The notes below the pieces were generated by a model. It made no database searches and was not told the origin of the DNA. It worked only from the letters and a program-made list of their open reading frames with translations. The position numbers were made by a program, and so were the translations under genes. Of a stretch of 64,000 bases of DNA, positions 1-9,622 are shown in pieces (the first letter of the stretch is position 1; every line of letters starts with the position of its first letter). Source of the DNA: Pseudoflavonifractor sp. MSJ-30 (lineage in GTDB: Bacteria > Bacillota > Clostridia > Oscillospirales > Oscillospiraceae); assembly GCF_018918045.1 (NCBI RefSeq), contig NZ_JAHLPU010000051.1, positions 124,001-188,000 of the forward strand, written 5' to 3'.

Positions 1-1
1 A

Positions 2-367
2 GTGCTTTCGGAGCTTTCCTTCAATGACCTTACACAGCTGCCGGAATGGGCTGTTGCGCAACACACTGATATGAAAAAGCAGGTTAATCCCGTAGCGCGA
101 ATCGATTATTTGGACTTTCGTGGCAAGGTGGTCGAACACACCGAATATATGGATGAGACAGCTTTTCTGACCGATCTAAAAAATCAGCTGGACTGCGGTG
201 TGCCGCTGTGCGTCGTTCTCTACCGAGACCAGAACGGCAAGACCATTTCCCGTGCGTTTCTGAACGACCTGGATACACTGCCAAAAGTACTTTCTGTTGA
301 GGACAATCCTTACAGAAAGCTTCCGGCAATGGCTCCAAAGAAAAAAGAACACGAACCTGCGAGATAA
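2..367 (+). CDS. C-terminal part of an ICE protein of unknown function (partial)
   Basis: The frame is open from the first complete codon and ends at 367. The GTG at position 2 has no ribosome site visible before it, so the true start is probably outside the window. The residues give a compact alpha/beta segment followed by a Lys/Glu-rich tail. I do not recognise the family. Its place just upstream of the winged-helix protein and the giant helicase suggests it belongs to the polyvalent accessory proteins that precede such helicases in Clostridia ICEs. A stop and a new ribosome site (ggagaag) lie about 10 bases before the next gene, so it is probably cotranscribed. Confidence 0.6.
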   Translation: MLSELSFNDLTQLPEWAVAQHTDMKKQVNPVARIDYLDFRGKVVEHTEYMDETAFLTDLKNQLDCGVPLCVVLYRDQNGKTISRAFLNDLDTLPKVLSVEDNPYRKLPAMAPKKKEHEPAR

Positions 368-376
368 GGAGAAGCT

Positions 377-706
377 ATGGATAAGAAGAAAGCCATCTGC
401 GAGTATCTCCGTAAAAATCATATTGGCAAAGAAAATGCCATCCACAGCAAGGAGCTTGAAAAGCTGTTTCTGCTTGACGGACGAAATATTCGCCGCAAGA
501 TCAGCGCCTTGCGGCAGGATGGCTTTCCTATTTGCAGCGACGAAACGGGCTACTATTACGCAGATAACCAGAAAGAGATCAATACCACCGTCTGTCGGTT
601 AAATGAGCTTGTGACGAAGGTATCCAACGCCAGAACCGGGCTTCTATTTGCATCGATCCTCGGAGAGAGTGAGCAGACCGTTGAGGTCACGATCAAAGTA
701 AGATAA
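377..706 (+). CDS. Small winged-helix protein
   Basis: This 109-residue protein begins with a segment resembling the winged-helix fold of BirA or phage HTH proteins: helix, short turn, then a recognition helix around NIRRKISALRQDG (residues about 34-46) and a beta wing ending in the GYYYA stretch. The rest is a helix and a short beta tail. A ggagaagct ribosome site precedes the ATG. It probably binds DNA and may regulate or assist the downstream helicase, from which only 13 bases separate it. I do not recognise a named family. A role as repressor or as accessory replication protein cannot be told apart from sequence alone. Confidence 0.65.
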   Translation: MDKKKAICEYLRKNHIGKENAIHSKELEKLFLLDGRNIRRKISALRQDGFPICSDETGYYYADNQKEINTTVCRLNELVTKVSNARTGLLFASILGESEQTVEVTIKVR

Positions 707-719
707 GGAGGGAGTTCCC

Positions 720-3700
720 ATGCCGAGCAAATACAGAATCATTTTGGAGATGGCGTCCCAGACTGCCAGGGATATCGCCTCCAATGCCGACCGATATACC
801 AATTTTCTGATTACGGCGGCAAACAACTACAAGTACAGCTTTAAGGAGCAGCTGCTCATCCATGCGCAGAAGCCGGATGCAACGGCGTGTGCGGAAATCG
901 ACACATGGAATAAACTCGGCAGATGGGTAAACAAGGGCACGAAAGGCATCGCGCTGCTGATCGACAGAGATGTTCCCTACAAGCTGAGACATGTCTTTGA
1001 TATCTCCGACACCAACAGCCGCGCCGGAAGGAACATCACCCTTTGGCAGATGAAACCGGAGTACGAATATGCGGTATCGGAAAGCCTTCAGGCCAGCTTC
1101 GGCGATGTGGAGGAGCCGCGAGATTTCCCGCACCTTCTCATGGATATTTCCGGTTATGCCGTGGAGGATAATCTTTCAGATTATCTCATGGAGCTGAACG
1201 CTGTCAAAGCCGGCAGCTTTCTGGAGGAGCTGGACGACGCAAGCCTTGAAGCGTGGCTGAAAACCACGCTGAAAAGCAGCGTCGCTTTTATGGCACTCTC
1301 CCGTGCGGGGTATGAGCCGAGGCAGTATTTTGATCGGGAGGATTTCAGCCACCTCTTTGACTTCAACACCGTGGAGGTTATCTCCGTGCTCGGTGCCGCA
1401 GTCAGCGATATTTCTGAGATGGTCATCCGTGAAATGGGCGAAACCGTCAAGGAGATGGAGAAGGAGGAAAAGCGGAAGATTCGCACATTTGCGCAGACCG
1501 GTTCTTCTGCGTATCATAAGAACCGAACAGAAAACAAGGAAAGGAGCAACGAATATGGAACTGGCCTATACGATGCAGGGGGATTATCTGATTCCCGATC
1601 TGACCGTGCCGGAGAGCCCGAAGCTTGGGAAGTATGGAATGCTGCGGCGGACATTCCTCCGCGAGCACCGGGATGGGATCTACACCGGGATGCTGCTGAA
1701 CGGAACACTGAACGGCCATCTGGAGGAGGTGGACCGGCAGGCGCAGAAGATGCTGGACGACCTGACCGAGCAGATGAAGGCGCTGAACGGAGTGACGGAG
1801 CAGCTGAAGGCAGAGGATCAGATGCAGTGGGTGCAGATGATGAACTCCATTCGTCACTCGGCGGAGGAAGTGATTCTGAACGACCTGATCTACGCGTAAC
1901 CCTCCCCACAGTTGAACAGCAGCAGGAAATTATCGCAGAAGCGGAGGAAGAAAAATCCTCCGCTTTTGCTATTTCTCAGGAGGACATCGACGCCATTCTG
2001 ACGCGGGGCAGCGGCATCCATCAAGGCAAATTCCGTATCTATGAGCAGTTTCTCAAACAGGATTCTTCCGAGAACAATATCACCTTTTTGAAAAACGAAT
2101 ATGGCACCGGCGGCGCGTATCCTGCAATTTCCGGCAGAAATCTCGATGAAAGCCACGACGCTAAAGGAATCAAAATCAGCAGAGGCAGAATCTCTCAGCC
2201 CGATGCAGAATTGCTTTTGCGGTGGAATAAGGTCGAGAAGCGGATCGGGGAATTGATCCGTGCCGACCGCTATCTGAGCCAGGCCGAAAAGGACGACTAT
2301 CCCGCCTACCGGGAGCAGGCAGAGGTGCGTAAGGAACGATGTGAAATCTCTGATGAGTTCCGGTCGATTGTCTATGATTACAATGACTTCGTGACGCAGC
2401 TTGGTGAGGAAAGCAAAGCATTGAATCTGTACTATCTCTCAAGCTGCTGGAGTGCGTTCAGCGTGGGCGATAAGAAAATGCACGCCCGTATTGCGGCGGG
2501 CGACTTCATCCTCCCCATGATGCGCGAAGCGATGAATGCGATCATTGCGGACAACACCCACCTGACCGCACGATGCGAGGCTATGTTGGAAGCGTTGAAC
2601 AGCGATGTGGCGAAGTCCCTTGAACCGACCTACGATGAGCTGAACCCTCCACCGGAACCCCGGAAGGAATACCGCTATCATCTCGGTGATACGGTCTATA
2701 TCGGCACGCAGGAATACGAGCTGCTGTCTTTTGACGAGAAGAAGGTCGTCCTCTTTGATACACAGTTCCCGCTGTTTAACAAAGAGCTGTCTCGTGAGGA
2801 GTTCGATAACCGGCTCAAAGAAAATCCGCTGAATGACAAGCTGCTGCAAGTCGTGGAAGAACCCCCTGTCGCAGACAATACGAAGGCGAGAATATCCCTT
2901 GACACCGGCAGCAACAAGGTTCACTGGATCTACTTCAATCCCGATGCAGATGCAGGCGGACAGTATGTTTCCGGCGATCTTGATTTCTCTGTTTTTGAAG
3001 AGCTTGTTGAGCAGTATGACATTGCCAGCCATCCGGAAAACGCCGCCGACTTCCGAAATAACCTTGAAGAAATGTCGGATCAGTTCCTTGCGGACATCAA
3101 TACTCCGTTCTTCATGGAAGCTGAAAATGACTATGAGATGGACTGCGATTATATCGAGTTCACGCCGGAAAACCTCCTGAAGATTCACGAGGATATTCTA
3201 TCTTTAGAGGCAGACCGGGAAGCAGCGCGAGAGACTGACCGATATGAGGCGGAGTTTGGTGCGGACGGCACACGGGTATTCAGAGAAACGGAAGATTTGG
3301 CAGAAGACGATTCCAAAATTGAGAGCCTAACGGACGAAGAATTGGATGCTCTGCCCATCAGCACCGTCAAAGACGGCGAGGTCGTGACCTACCCCAATGC
3401 GGAGGCCTTGCTGGATGACCGGAAAGAATCGCTCGCCCCGCCTCTACAAGTGAAAAGGCCTTCCAAGATCGCGCCTCATGTGCTGCACCCGGAGATCAAC
3501 ACCGAGTACCGAACCAACTTCCAAATCGAGAGCGATGATATCGGCGTGGGCACGCCGCTGGAACGGTTCTATCACAATATCCGTGCCATTCAGCTTCTGA
3601 ATAAGCTGGATGCGGAAAACCGGTTGGCGCCCCCTACCGAGCAGCGCGTACTTGCCGACTATGTAGGTTGGGGCGGTCTCTCTGAGTTCTTCAAGGAGGA

Positions 3701-6700
3701 CAATCCCCATTATGCCGAGCTGAAGGATGTGCTTTCCGATGAGGAATATGCGTCGGCAAGAGAATCCACGCTGACGGCCTTCTATACGCCGCCCGTGGTG
3801 ATCAAGGCGGTGTACAGTGCCCTGGAGAACATGCACTTTCAGACCGGCAATGTGCTGGAGCCCTCCTGCGGCATCGGCAACTTTATGGGGCTTGTTCCCG
3901 AAAGCATGTATGACACGAAATTCTACGGCGTGGAGCTTGACAGTATTTCCGGGCGAATTGCGCAGCAGCTTTATCAGAAAAACAGCATCGCAGTGCAGGG
4001 CTTCGAGAATACAAACCTTCCCGACAGCTTCTTTGACGCTGCAATCGGCAATGTCCCCTTCGGGCAGTTCAAGGTGCCCGACAAACGCTACGATAAGCAC
4101 AACTTTCTCATTCACGACTATTTCTTCGCCCGCACTTTGGATAAGGTGAGACCCGGCGGCGTGATCGCCTTCATTACCTCAAAGGGTACGCTGGATAAGG
4201 AAAATCCCAATGTTCGAAAGTATATCGCGCAGAGAGCCGACTTGCTCGGCGCTATCCGGCTGCCGAATGATACCTTCAAGGCTGCTGCCGGCACAGAGGT
4301 CACATCGGACATTATCTTCCTCCAAAAGCGTGACCGATTGGTGGATATTGAGCCCGATTGGGTGCATCTGGCCACCGATGCCAATGGCATCCGGATGAAC
4401 GCCTATTTTGTGGACAACCCTGAAATGGTGTTGGGCGACATGCAGATGGTCAGCGGGCCTCACGGCATGGAGTCCGCCTGTATTGCTTATGAAAATGCAG
4501 AGCTTGGGGACCTCTTGCGGGATGCCATCCAGAACATTCATGCCGAGATTACTGAATTTGAAATCGACGATCTTGAAGCGGAGGATGAGGACCTTTCTAT
4601 TCCCGCTGACCCTGATGTACGCAATTTCAGCTTCACGGTGGTGGACGGTAAAATCTATTACCGTGAAAACAGCCGCATGAATCCCGTGGATGTTTCTGCA
4701 ACCGCCGAGAGCCGTATCAAGGGCATGATTGCTATCCGAGATTGTGTCCGGACGCTGATTGAGTACCAGACGGAGGACTATCCCGATGCCGATATCAAGG
4801 CAGAGCAGGAAAAGCTCAATCGTCTCTATGATGATTTCAGCAAAAAATATGGGCTTATCAGCGCAAGAGCCAACAATTCGGCTTTCAATTCCGACAGCTC
4901 CTACTGCCTGCTTGCCTCGCTGGAGGTGCTGGATGATGAGGGCAACTTCCTCCGCAAGGCAGATATGTTCTCCAAACGAACCATCAAGCAGAAGGTAACG
5001 GTGCAATCGGTTGACACGGCTTCCGAGGCCTATGCGCTGTCCCTTGCAGAAAAAGCAAGAATCGATATGCCGTATATGTCAAAGCTCACCGGCAAAACCG
5101 AGCAGGAGCTGTTCGAGGATTTGAAGGGTGTTATTTTCCTCAACCCCATGCACATAAGCGAAGAGGACGGCAAGCCGAAGTATCTCCCTGCCGATGAATA
5201 TCTCTCCGGCAATGTCCGTGAAAAGCTCCGTTGGGCAAAGCAGAGTGCGGAGCTCTACCCCGAGGATTACGGAGAGAATGTCCGTGCTCTTGAGGCGGTG
5301 CAGCCGGTTGACCTGACGGCAAGTGAGATTTCCGTAAGGTTGGGCGCAACATGGCTGCCTCCGGAAATCATTGAGGAGTTCATGTTTGAACTGTTCAGCA
5401 CCCCACGCTACTGCCAGTGGAACATCCATGTTCACTACGCACAGTACACCGGCGAATGGAATGTGGAGGGAAAATCCTATGACCGCAGCAATGTAAAAGC
5501 CCACAACGCCTACGGCACCGGCAGAGTCAACGGCTATAAGATCATGGAGGAAACCCTGAACCTTCGTGATGTGAGAATCTTCGACTACATCGAGGACGGA
5601 AACGGTAGGAAAACGGCTGTGCTCAACAAGAAAGAAACCGCCATCGCACAGGGCAAGCAGGAGCTTATTAAGCAGGCCTTTGCAGACTGGATATGGAGCG
5701 ATCCAGAACGCCGGGAGCAGCTAACCAAGCTGTATAACGAGAAGTTCAACAGCATTCGCCCCCGTGAGTATGACGGCAGCCACCTGAATTTCGTGGGAAT
5801 CAATCCGGAGATCACGCTGAGGCCGCATCAGGTCAATGCCATTGCCCATATCCTCTACGGCGGTAACACCTTGCTTGCGCATGTGGTGGGGGCCGGGAAA
5901 ACATTCGAGATGGTAGCGGCTGCGCAGGAGAGCAAACGGCTGGGATTGTGTCAAAAAAGCCTGTTCGTGGTTCCCAATCACCTGACAGAGCAATGGGCGA
6001 GCGAATACCTCCAGCTCTATCCCTCCGCCAATATTCTTGTCGCCACCAAGAAGGACTTCGAGACCAAGAACCGCAAGAAGTTCTGCGGGCGCATTGCCAC
6101 CGGCGACTACGATGCGGTCATCATTGGGCACAGCCAATTTGAAAAGATCCCCATGTCCCTGGAACGACAGCGTGCTATCCTGCAGCAACAGCTGGATGAA
6201 GTGCTGGACGGCATTTCTGAATTGAAGAAAAATCGTGGGGATAATTTCTCCATCAAGCAGCTGGAGCGAACCAAAAAAACGGTCAAGCAGAAGCTGGACA
6301 AGCTCAACGATCAGTCCCGCAAGGATGATGTTGTGACCTTTGAAGAGCTGGGCGTTGACCGTATCTTCATCGATGAGGCGCATTACTATAAAAACCTCGC
6401 CGCATTTACAAAAATGCGGAATGTGGGCGGCATCAGCCAAACTGAGGCCATGAAGTCCAGCGACCTGTATATGAAGTGCCGGTATCTGGACGAGCTGACC
6501 GGCGGCAGAGGCGTTGTGTTTGCCACCGGCACACCCATCTCCAACAGCATGGTGGAGATGTACACCATGCAGAAGTATCTCCAGTACGGAGCGCTGCGCA
6601 GGAATGACCTTCTCCACTTCGATGCCTGGGCCTCCACCTTCGGTGAGACGGTGACAGCCATCGAGCTCTCTCCGGAGGGCACGGGCTACCGCGCCAAAAC

Positions 6701-8282
6701 GAGATTTGCCAAGTTCTATAATCTACCGGAGCTCATGGCAATGTTCAAGGAGACCGCAGATATTCAGACAGCCGATATGCTCAAACTCCCTGTTCCGGAG
6801 GCCCATTACCACAGCGTTGTCTTGAAGCCATCGGAAACGCAAAAGGAAATGGTGGCCTCTCTTTCGGAACGAGCCGAGCGTGTCCGCAATAAGATGGTGG
6901 ATTCCAGCGTGGACAACATGCTCCTCATCACCAATGACGGCAGAAAACTTGCCTTGGATCAGCGGCTCATGAACGATATGCTCCCCGACAGCGAGACAAG
7001 TAAGGTGGGCGCGTGTGCGGAGAATGTTTTTGATATTTGGCAGCGCACCGCCGATCGGAAATCGACACAGATGGTATTCTGCGACTTGTCTACGCCCCAC
7101 GGCGACGGCAAGTTCAATGTGTACGATGATCTCCGAAACAAGCTGATTGCCAAGGGCGTTCCGGCAGAGGAAATCGCCTATATCCATACGGCAAACTCCG
7201 AGGCGCAAAAGAAAGAGTTGTTTGGCAAGGTGCGCTCTGGTCAGGTGCGGGTGCTCATCGGCTCTACGCAGAAAATGGGAGCCGGCACCAATGTGCAGAC
7301 GAAGCTTGCGGCACTTCATCATTTGGATTGTCCGTGGCGACCGTCTGACCTGCAGCAGCGGGAAGGACGAATCATCCGCCAGGGCAACGAAAACAAGGAG
7401 GTCGATATTTACACCTATGTCACGGAGAACACCTTCGACAGCTACCTGTATCAGTTGGTAGAATCCAAGCAGAAGTTCATTGGGCAGATCATGACCAGCA
7501 AATCCCCGGTGCGCTCTGCGGAGGACATTGACGAAACCGCCCTGAGCTATGCGGAAATCAAGGCGCTGTGCGCCGGCAATCCCCACATCAAGGAGAAGAT
7601 GGATCTGGACATTGATGTGTCCCGTCTGAAGCTGCTCAAGGCCAACCATCTGAGCCAACGCTATTCGCTGGAGGATCAAATCCTGAAGGAGTTTCCGCAG
7701 AAAATCAAATCGTTGGAGCAGCGCATTGAGGGCTATCGGGCGGATATTGACCAGCGAAAAAGAAATACCGAGCCCAACGAGGACGGCTTCTCTCCGATGT
7801 TTATGCCGGGCGGCACGGTAAGGGAAAAGAAGGCTGCCGGCGATGCTATTCTCGGGCTTTGCAAGTCCATGACAAGCCCCGACCCGATTCCCATCGGCCA
7901 GTACAGAGGCTTCGATATGGAGCTGTCCTTCGACACCTTCAGCCGAGAATATAAGATCACACTGATTCATCAGCTGCGGCACACTGTCACGCTGGGTGCG
8001 GACATCTACGGCAACATTCAGCGACTGGAAAACTCCCTCAGTTCTTTTGAGGAACGAATGGCAGCGTGTGCCGAGCAGCTGGAGAACACCCGGGTTCAGC
8101 TTGAAAACGCAAAGGCTGAGGTACAGAAGCCATTCCCCCAGGAGGAAGAACTTGCAGCGAAAACCGCCCGCCTGAACGAGCTGAACGCCCTGCTAAACCT
8201 GGATAAGACGGAAAATGAGATCGTGGACGGTGAGCGAGGTGAGGAGGAGCCGCAGCGCACTTCAAGTGATAGGGAAAGATAA
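720..8282 (+). CDS. Giant ICE protein: ArdC-like N-terminus, N6-DNA methylase-like domain, SNF2-type helicase
   Basis: At 2520 residues this is the largest gene. The N-terminus (about 1-110) resembles the ArdC ssDNA-binding region. Near residue 1043 a glycine-rich EPSCGIGNF motif binds S-adenosylmethionine in N6-adenine methylases, and NVPFG near 1110 stands where (N/D)PP(Y/F) is usual. The helicase half has Walker A HVVGAGKTF near 1720, DEAH near 1884 and QREGRIIRQGN near 2212. Such proteins are common in Clostridia ICEs, where roles in antirestriction or DNA processing during transfer are proposed. Residues about 280-395 are low-complexity (Gly, Asp, Arg, Glu) and are exactly the stretch that overlaps tnpV in another frame. 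Start: ATG after aaggaggg. Confidence 0.9.
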   Translation: MPSKYRIILEMASQTARDIASNADRYTNFLITAANNYKYSFKEQLLIHAQKPDATACAEIDTWNKLGRWVNKGTKGIALLIDRDVPYKLRHVFDISDTNSRAGRNITLWQMKPEYEYAVSESLQASFGDVEEPRDFPHLLMDISGYAVEDNLSDYLMELNAVKAGSFLEELDDASLEAWLKTTLKSSVAFMALSRAGYEPRQYFDREDFSHLFDFNTVEVISVLGAAVSDISEMVIREMGETVKEMEKEEKRKIRTFAQTGSSAYHKNRTENKERSNEYGTGLYDAGGLSDSRSDRAGEPEAWEVWNAAADIPPRAPGWDLHRDAAERNTERPSGGGGPAGAEDAGRPDRADEGAERSDGAAEGRGSDAVGADDELHSSLGGGSDSERPDLRVTLPTVEQQQEIIAEAEEEKSSAFAISQEDIDAILTRGSGIHQGKFRIYEQFLKQDSSENNITFLKNEYGTGGAYPAISGRNLDESHDAKGIKISRGRISQPDAELLLRWNKVEKRIGELIRADRYLSQAEKDDYPAYREQAEVRKERCEISDEFRSIVYDYNDFVTQLGEESKALNLYYLSSCWSAFSVGDKKMHARIAAGDFILPMMREAMNAIIADNTHLTARCEAMLEALNSDVAKSLEPTYDELNPPPEPRKEYRYHLGDTVYIGTQEYELLSFDEKKVVLFDTQFPLFNKELSREEFDNRLKENPLNDKLLQVVEEPPVADNTKARISLDTGSNKVHWIYFNPDADAGGQYVSGDLDFSVFEELVEQYDIASHPENAADFRNNLEEMSDQFLADINTPFFMEAENDYEMDCDYIEFTPENLLKIHEDILSLEADREAARETDRYEAEFGADGTRVFRETEDLAEDDSKIESLTDEELDALPISTVKDGEVVTYPNAEALLDDRKESLAPPLQVKRPSKIAPHVLHPEINTEYRTNFQIESDDIGVGTPLERFYHNIRAIQLLNKLDAENRLAPPTEQRVLADYVGWGGLSEFFKEDNPHYAELKDVLSDEEYASARESTLTAFYTPPVVIKAVYSALENMHFQTGNVLEPSCGIGNFMGLVPESMYDTKFYGVELDSISGRIAQQLYQKNSIAVQGFENTNLPDSFFDAAIGNVPFGQFKVPDKRYDKHNFLIHDYFFARTLDKVRPGGVIAFITSKGTLDKENPNVRKYIAQRADLLGAIRLPNDTFKAAAGTEVTSDIIFLQKRDRLVDIEPDWVHLATDANGIRMNAYFVDNPEMVLGDMQMVSGPHGMESACIAYENAELGDLLRDAIQNIHAEITEFEIDDLEAEDEDLSIPADPDVRNFSFTVVDGKIYYRENSRMNPVDVSATAESRIKGMIAIRDCVRTLIEYQTEDYPDADIKAEQEKLNRLYDDFSKKYGLISARANNSAFNSDSSYCLLASLEVLDDEGNFLRKADMFSKRTIKQKVTVQSVDTASEAYALSLAEKARIDMPYMSKLTGKTEQELFEDLKGVIFLNPMHISEEDGKPKYLPADEYLSGNVREKLRWAKQSAELYPEDYGENVRALEAVQPVDLTASEISVRLGATWLPPEIIEEFMFELFSTPRYCQWNIHVHYAQYTGEWNVEGKSYDRSNVKAHNAYGTGRVNGYKIMEETLNLRDVRIFDYIEDGNGRKTAVLNKKETAIAQGKQELIKQAFADWIWSDPERREQLTKLYNEKFNSIRPREYDGSHLNFVGINPEITLRPHQVNAIAHILYGGNTLLAHVVGAGKTFEMVAAAQESKRLGLCQKSLFVVPNHLTEQWASEYLQLYPSANILVATKKDFETKNRKKFCGRIATGDYDAVIIGHSQFEKIPMSLERQRAILQQQLDEVLDGISELKKNRGDNFSIKQLERTKKTVKQKLDKLNDQSRKDDVVTFEELGVDRIFIDEAHYYKNLAAFTKMRNVGGISQTEAMKSSDLYMKCRYLDELTGGRGVVFATGTPISNSMVEMYTMQKYLQYGALRRNDLLHFDAWASTFGETVTAIELSPEGTGYRAKTRFAKFYNLPELMAMFKETADIQTADMLKLPVPEAHYHSVVLKPSETQKEMVASLSERAERVRNKMVDSSVDNMLLITNDGRKLALDQRLMNDMLPDSETSKVGACAENVFDIWQRTADRKSTQMVFCDLSTPHGDGKFNVYDDLRNKLIAKGVPAEEIAYIHTANSEAQKKELFGKVRSGQVRVLIGSTQKMGAGTNVQTKLAALHHLDCPWRPSDLQQREGRIIRQGNENKEVDIYTYVTENTFDSYLYQLVESKQKFIGQIMTSKSPVRSAEDIDETALSYAEIKALCAGNPHIKEKMDLDIDVSRLKLLKANHLSQRYSLEDQILKEFPQKIKSLEQRIEGYRADIDQRKRNTEPNEDGFSPMFMPGGTVREKKAAGDAILGLCKSMTSPDPIPIGQYRGFDMELSFDTFSREYKITLIHQLRHTVTLGADIYGNIQRLENSLSSFEERMAACAEQLENTRVQLENAKAEVQKPFPQEEELAAKTARLNELNALLNLDKTENEIVDGERGEEEPQRTSSDRER
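1555..1899 (+). CDS. tnpV: TnpV-like transposon protein nested out of frame
   Basis: A 114-residue frame lies wholly inside the giant helicase gene, shifted by one base. It starts at an ATG preceded by AAGGAG with an 8-base gap and reads MELAYTMQGDYLIPDL, then GKYGMLRRTFLREHR, and ends in a QWVQMMNSIRHSAEE-type helix. These features match the TnpV family known from Tn4451-like and other clostridial transposons; its function is not established. In the helicase frame the same DNA encodes low-complexity sequence, so TnpV is the frame with ordinary protein composition. A terminator-like hairpin follows 40 bases after the stop. Expression has not been shown. Confidence 0.7.
   Translation: MELAYTMQGDYLIPDLTVPESPKLGKYGMLRRTFLREHRDGIYTGMLLNGTLNGHLEEVDRQAQKMLDDLTEQMKALNGVTEQLKAEDQMQWVQMMNSIRHSAEEVILNDLIYA
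1939..1969 (+). terminator. Intragenic terminator-like hairpin after tnpV
   Basis: AAGCGGAGGA (1939-1948) pairs perfectly with TCCTCCGCTT (1956-1965) across an A-rich 7-base loop, followed by a short T run. It lies 40 bases behind the nested tnpV stop and is read through as coding sequence of the helicase. It may be the original tnpV terminator. Confidence 0.5.
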
Positions 8283-8356
8283 AATCGAATTTGCACAATT
8301 GCGGTGGCGAGCATTTGAGGATACAATAAACACAGAAAGGAATCGAGGTGCTGTAA

Positions 8357-8512
8357 ATGTTTCGCCATAAAGCAGAGAAACGAATTGTTGAGTTGTCCCT
8401 TGACGAGGTGCGGCTGATGCGGGAAGCGCTTCTTACTTTTCGCAATAAGCTTCTTTCTGCCGGAAAGCCGACAGAGGATGTGAATGAGCTGATTATCAAG
8501 GTAATGAAATGA
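8357..8512 (+). CDS. 51-residue protein of unknown function
   Basis: This short frame starts at an ATG with gaggtg upstream and ends four bases before the ribosome site of the next gene. The peptide is charged and helical. Its second half, FRNKLLSAGKPTEDVNELI, closely matches the 63-residue protein at 16379 (FRNDLLRDEKPTEDINDLI), which supports it as a real gene. I do not know its function. Both copies sit in transfer-region operons, so a small adaptor role is possible. Confidence 0.65.
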   Translation: MFRHKAEKRIVELSLDEVRLMREALLTFRNKLLSAGKPTEDVNELIIKVMK

Positions 8513-8521
8513 GGTGAGCAA

Positions 8522-9121
8522 TTGGCAAATTTTTATATTTCCGATCTGCATATCGGACATGAAAATATTCTGCGGTTTGATAACAGACCGTTTGCGGATG
8601 TCAATGAGATGAATAACAAGCTCATAGAAAACTGGAACGCCAGAGTACGCAGCGATGACACGGTATACATTCTTGGCGATTTCATCTGGGCAAAAGAAAG
8701 CGAGTGGCCGTCCATTGTCGGTTTGCTTGGCGGCAACAAGGTGCTGATACGGGGCAATCACGATCCCAAGCAATTCAGCGCTGCCACAAAGCGTATGTTC
8801 CAAGAAATTACGAACTTGAAGGAAATCAAGGACAGCGGCAAGCATGTTGTGATGTGTCATTATCCGATTCCCTTCTTCCGTGCCAGCTTCGCTTCGACAG
8901 CGTTCATGCTCTACGGGCATGTCCATCAGACGATTGAATATGAGTATATCGCAAAGCTGCGCCGTGAGGTAAAGGCGAACTCTACCGGTTACGGCACGCC
9001 GAACGGTAACTTCATCAATGTCGGTTGCATGATGCCGTATATGGATTACACGCCGAGAACGCTGGATGAGATTATAGAAGGAGATGCAAGGTATCATGAA
9101 GAAAATCCTGACGCTCTTTGA
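8522..9121 (+). CDS. Calcineurin-like metallophosphoesterase
   Basis: The 199-residue protein shows the signature of the calcineurin-like phosphoesterases: YISDLHIGH near the start (metal-binding Asp and His), GDFIW near residue 45, RGNHD near 77, CHYP near 117 and YGHVH near 138. These residues coordinate a two-metal centre that hydrolyses phosphomonoesters or diesters. The start is TTG at 8522, chosen because gaggtgag lies 7 bases upstream and the conserved motif begins at once. Length is usual for the short YfcE/YmdB-like members. The substrate is unknown. A larger phosphatase of the same superfamily occurs at 55648. Confidence 0.85.
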   Translation: MANFYISDLHIGHENILRFDNRPFADVNEMNNKLIENWNARVRSDDTVYILGDFIWAKESEWPSIVGLLGGNKVLIRGNHDPKQFSAATKRMFQEITNLKEIKDSGKHVVMCHYPIPFFRASFASTAFMLYGHVHQTIEYEYIAKLRREVKANSTGYGTPNGNFINVGCMMPYMDYTPRTLDEIIEGDARYHEENPDAL

Positions 9122-9164
9122 GCGGGTATTTGATACATACATTGTCTCCACGTGGATGATCTGA
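9096..9164 (+). CDS. Possible 22-residue peptide overlapping the phosphoesterase end
   Basis: An ATG at 9096 with gaaggag about 12 bases upstream opens a 22-codon frame that overlaps the last codons of the phosphoesterase in another frame and ends shortly before a terminator. The peptide is hydrophobic with a basic start (MKKILTLFERVF). It could be a leader peptide or simply chance; nothing else supports it. Confidence 0.2.
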   Translation: MKKILTLFERVFDTYIVSTWMI

Positions 9165-9194
9165 TTTCGACCCAAAACCAAATAATCTTTACGC

Positions 9195-9232
9195 AGCCGC
9201 TTGGTTTCCAAGAGAAATCAAGCGGCTTTTTC
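9195..9232 (+). terminator. Rho-independent terminator
   Basis: AGCCGCTTG (9195-9203) pairs with CAAGCGGCT (9219-9227) and is followed by TTTTTC. It closes the helicase/phosphoesterase transcript before the DUF3848 gene. Confidence 0.8.
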
Positions 9233-9277
9233 TATAGAGCGTGTTATCCCAAAAACATAAATGAAGGAGGAACCAAA

Positions 9278-9616
9278 ATGACAAACGAAGAACTGAACAC
9301 CGCTTTATACAAGAAGGTGTTCGCAGAACAGGAGAAGTACCGGGAGTGGCTGCTTTCCCAGCCGCCCGACGAAATCCTGAACCACTGCTACGAATACACG
9401 GTGCGGGAGGACATTGTGCTGGCGCTGGAGGAATACGACTTATCCAATAAGCAGTGCAAGGCACTCCTGAAGTCGCCCAGTCCCCTTGCGGATGTGTTCA
9501 AGGGCTTTGAAAAGCGAGAGACCGACCACATGGACAACATCCGTGACACCATCGAGTGCCGAGCCAATGCGGTCATCCGGGCCGATTTTCTGAGAGACCG
9601 TCGTGAAGCGAGGTGA
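9278..9616 (+). CDS. DUF3848-type ICE protein
   Basis: This 112-residue protein has the pattern of the DUF3848 family seen in Clostridia ICEs: an N-terminal MTNEELNTALYKKVFAEQ, a central PPDEILNHCYEYTVREDI and a LLKSPSPLADVFKGFEKRET segment. It is all-helical and charged, with no signal or membrane segment. The ATG at 9278 follows AAGGAGG by 7 bases, so this start is firm. It opens a cluster of four accessory genes after a terminator and ends six bases before the Toprim protein. Its biochemical role is unknown; in ICEs it usually sits beside Toprim/DUF3991 proteins. Confidence 0.8.
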   Translation: MTNEELNTALYKKVFAEQEKYREWLLSQPPDEILNHCYEYTVREDIVLALEEYDLSNKQCKALLKSPSPLADVFKGFEKRETDHMDNIRDTIECRANAVIRADFLRDRREAR

Positions 9617-9622
9617 TGCCCT

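Noticed and set aside
6723-7982. A minus-strand open frame of 419 codons.
   Set aside because: It is the shadow of the helicase domain, which contains conserved motif VI.
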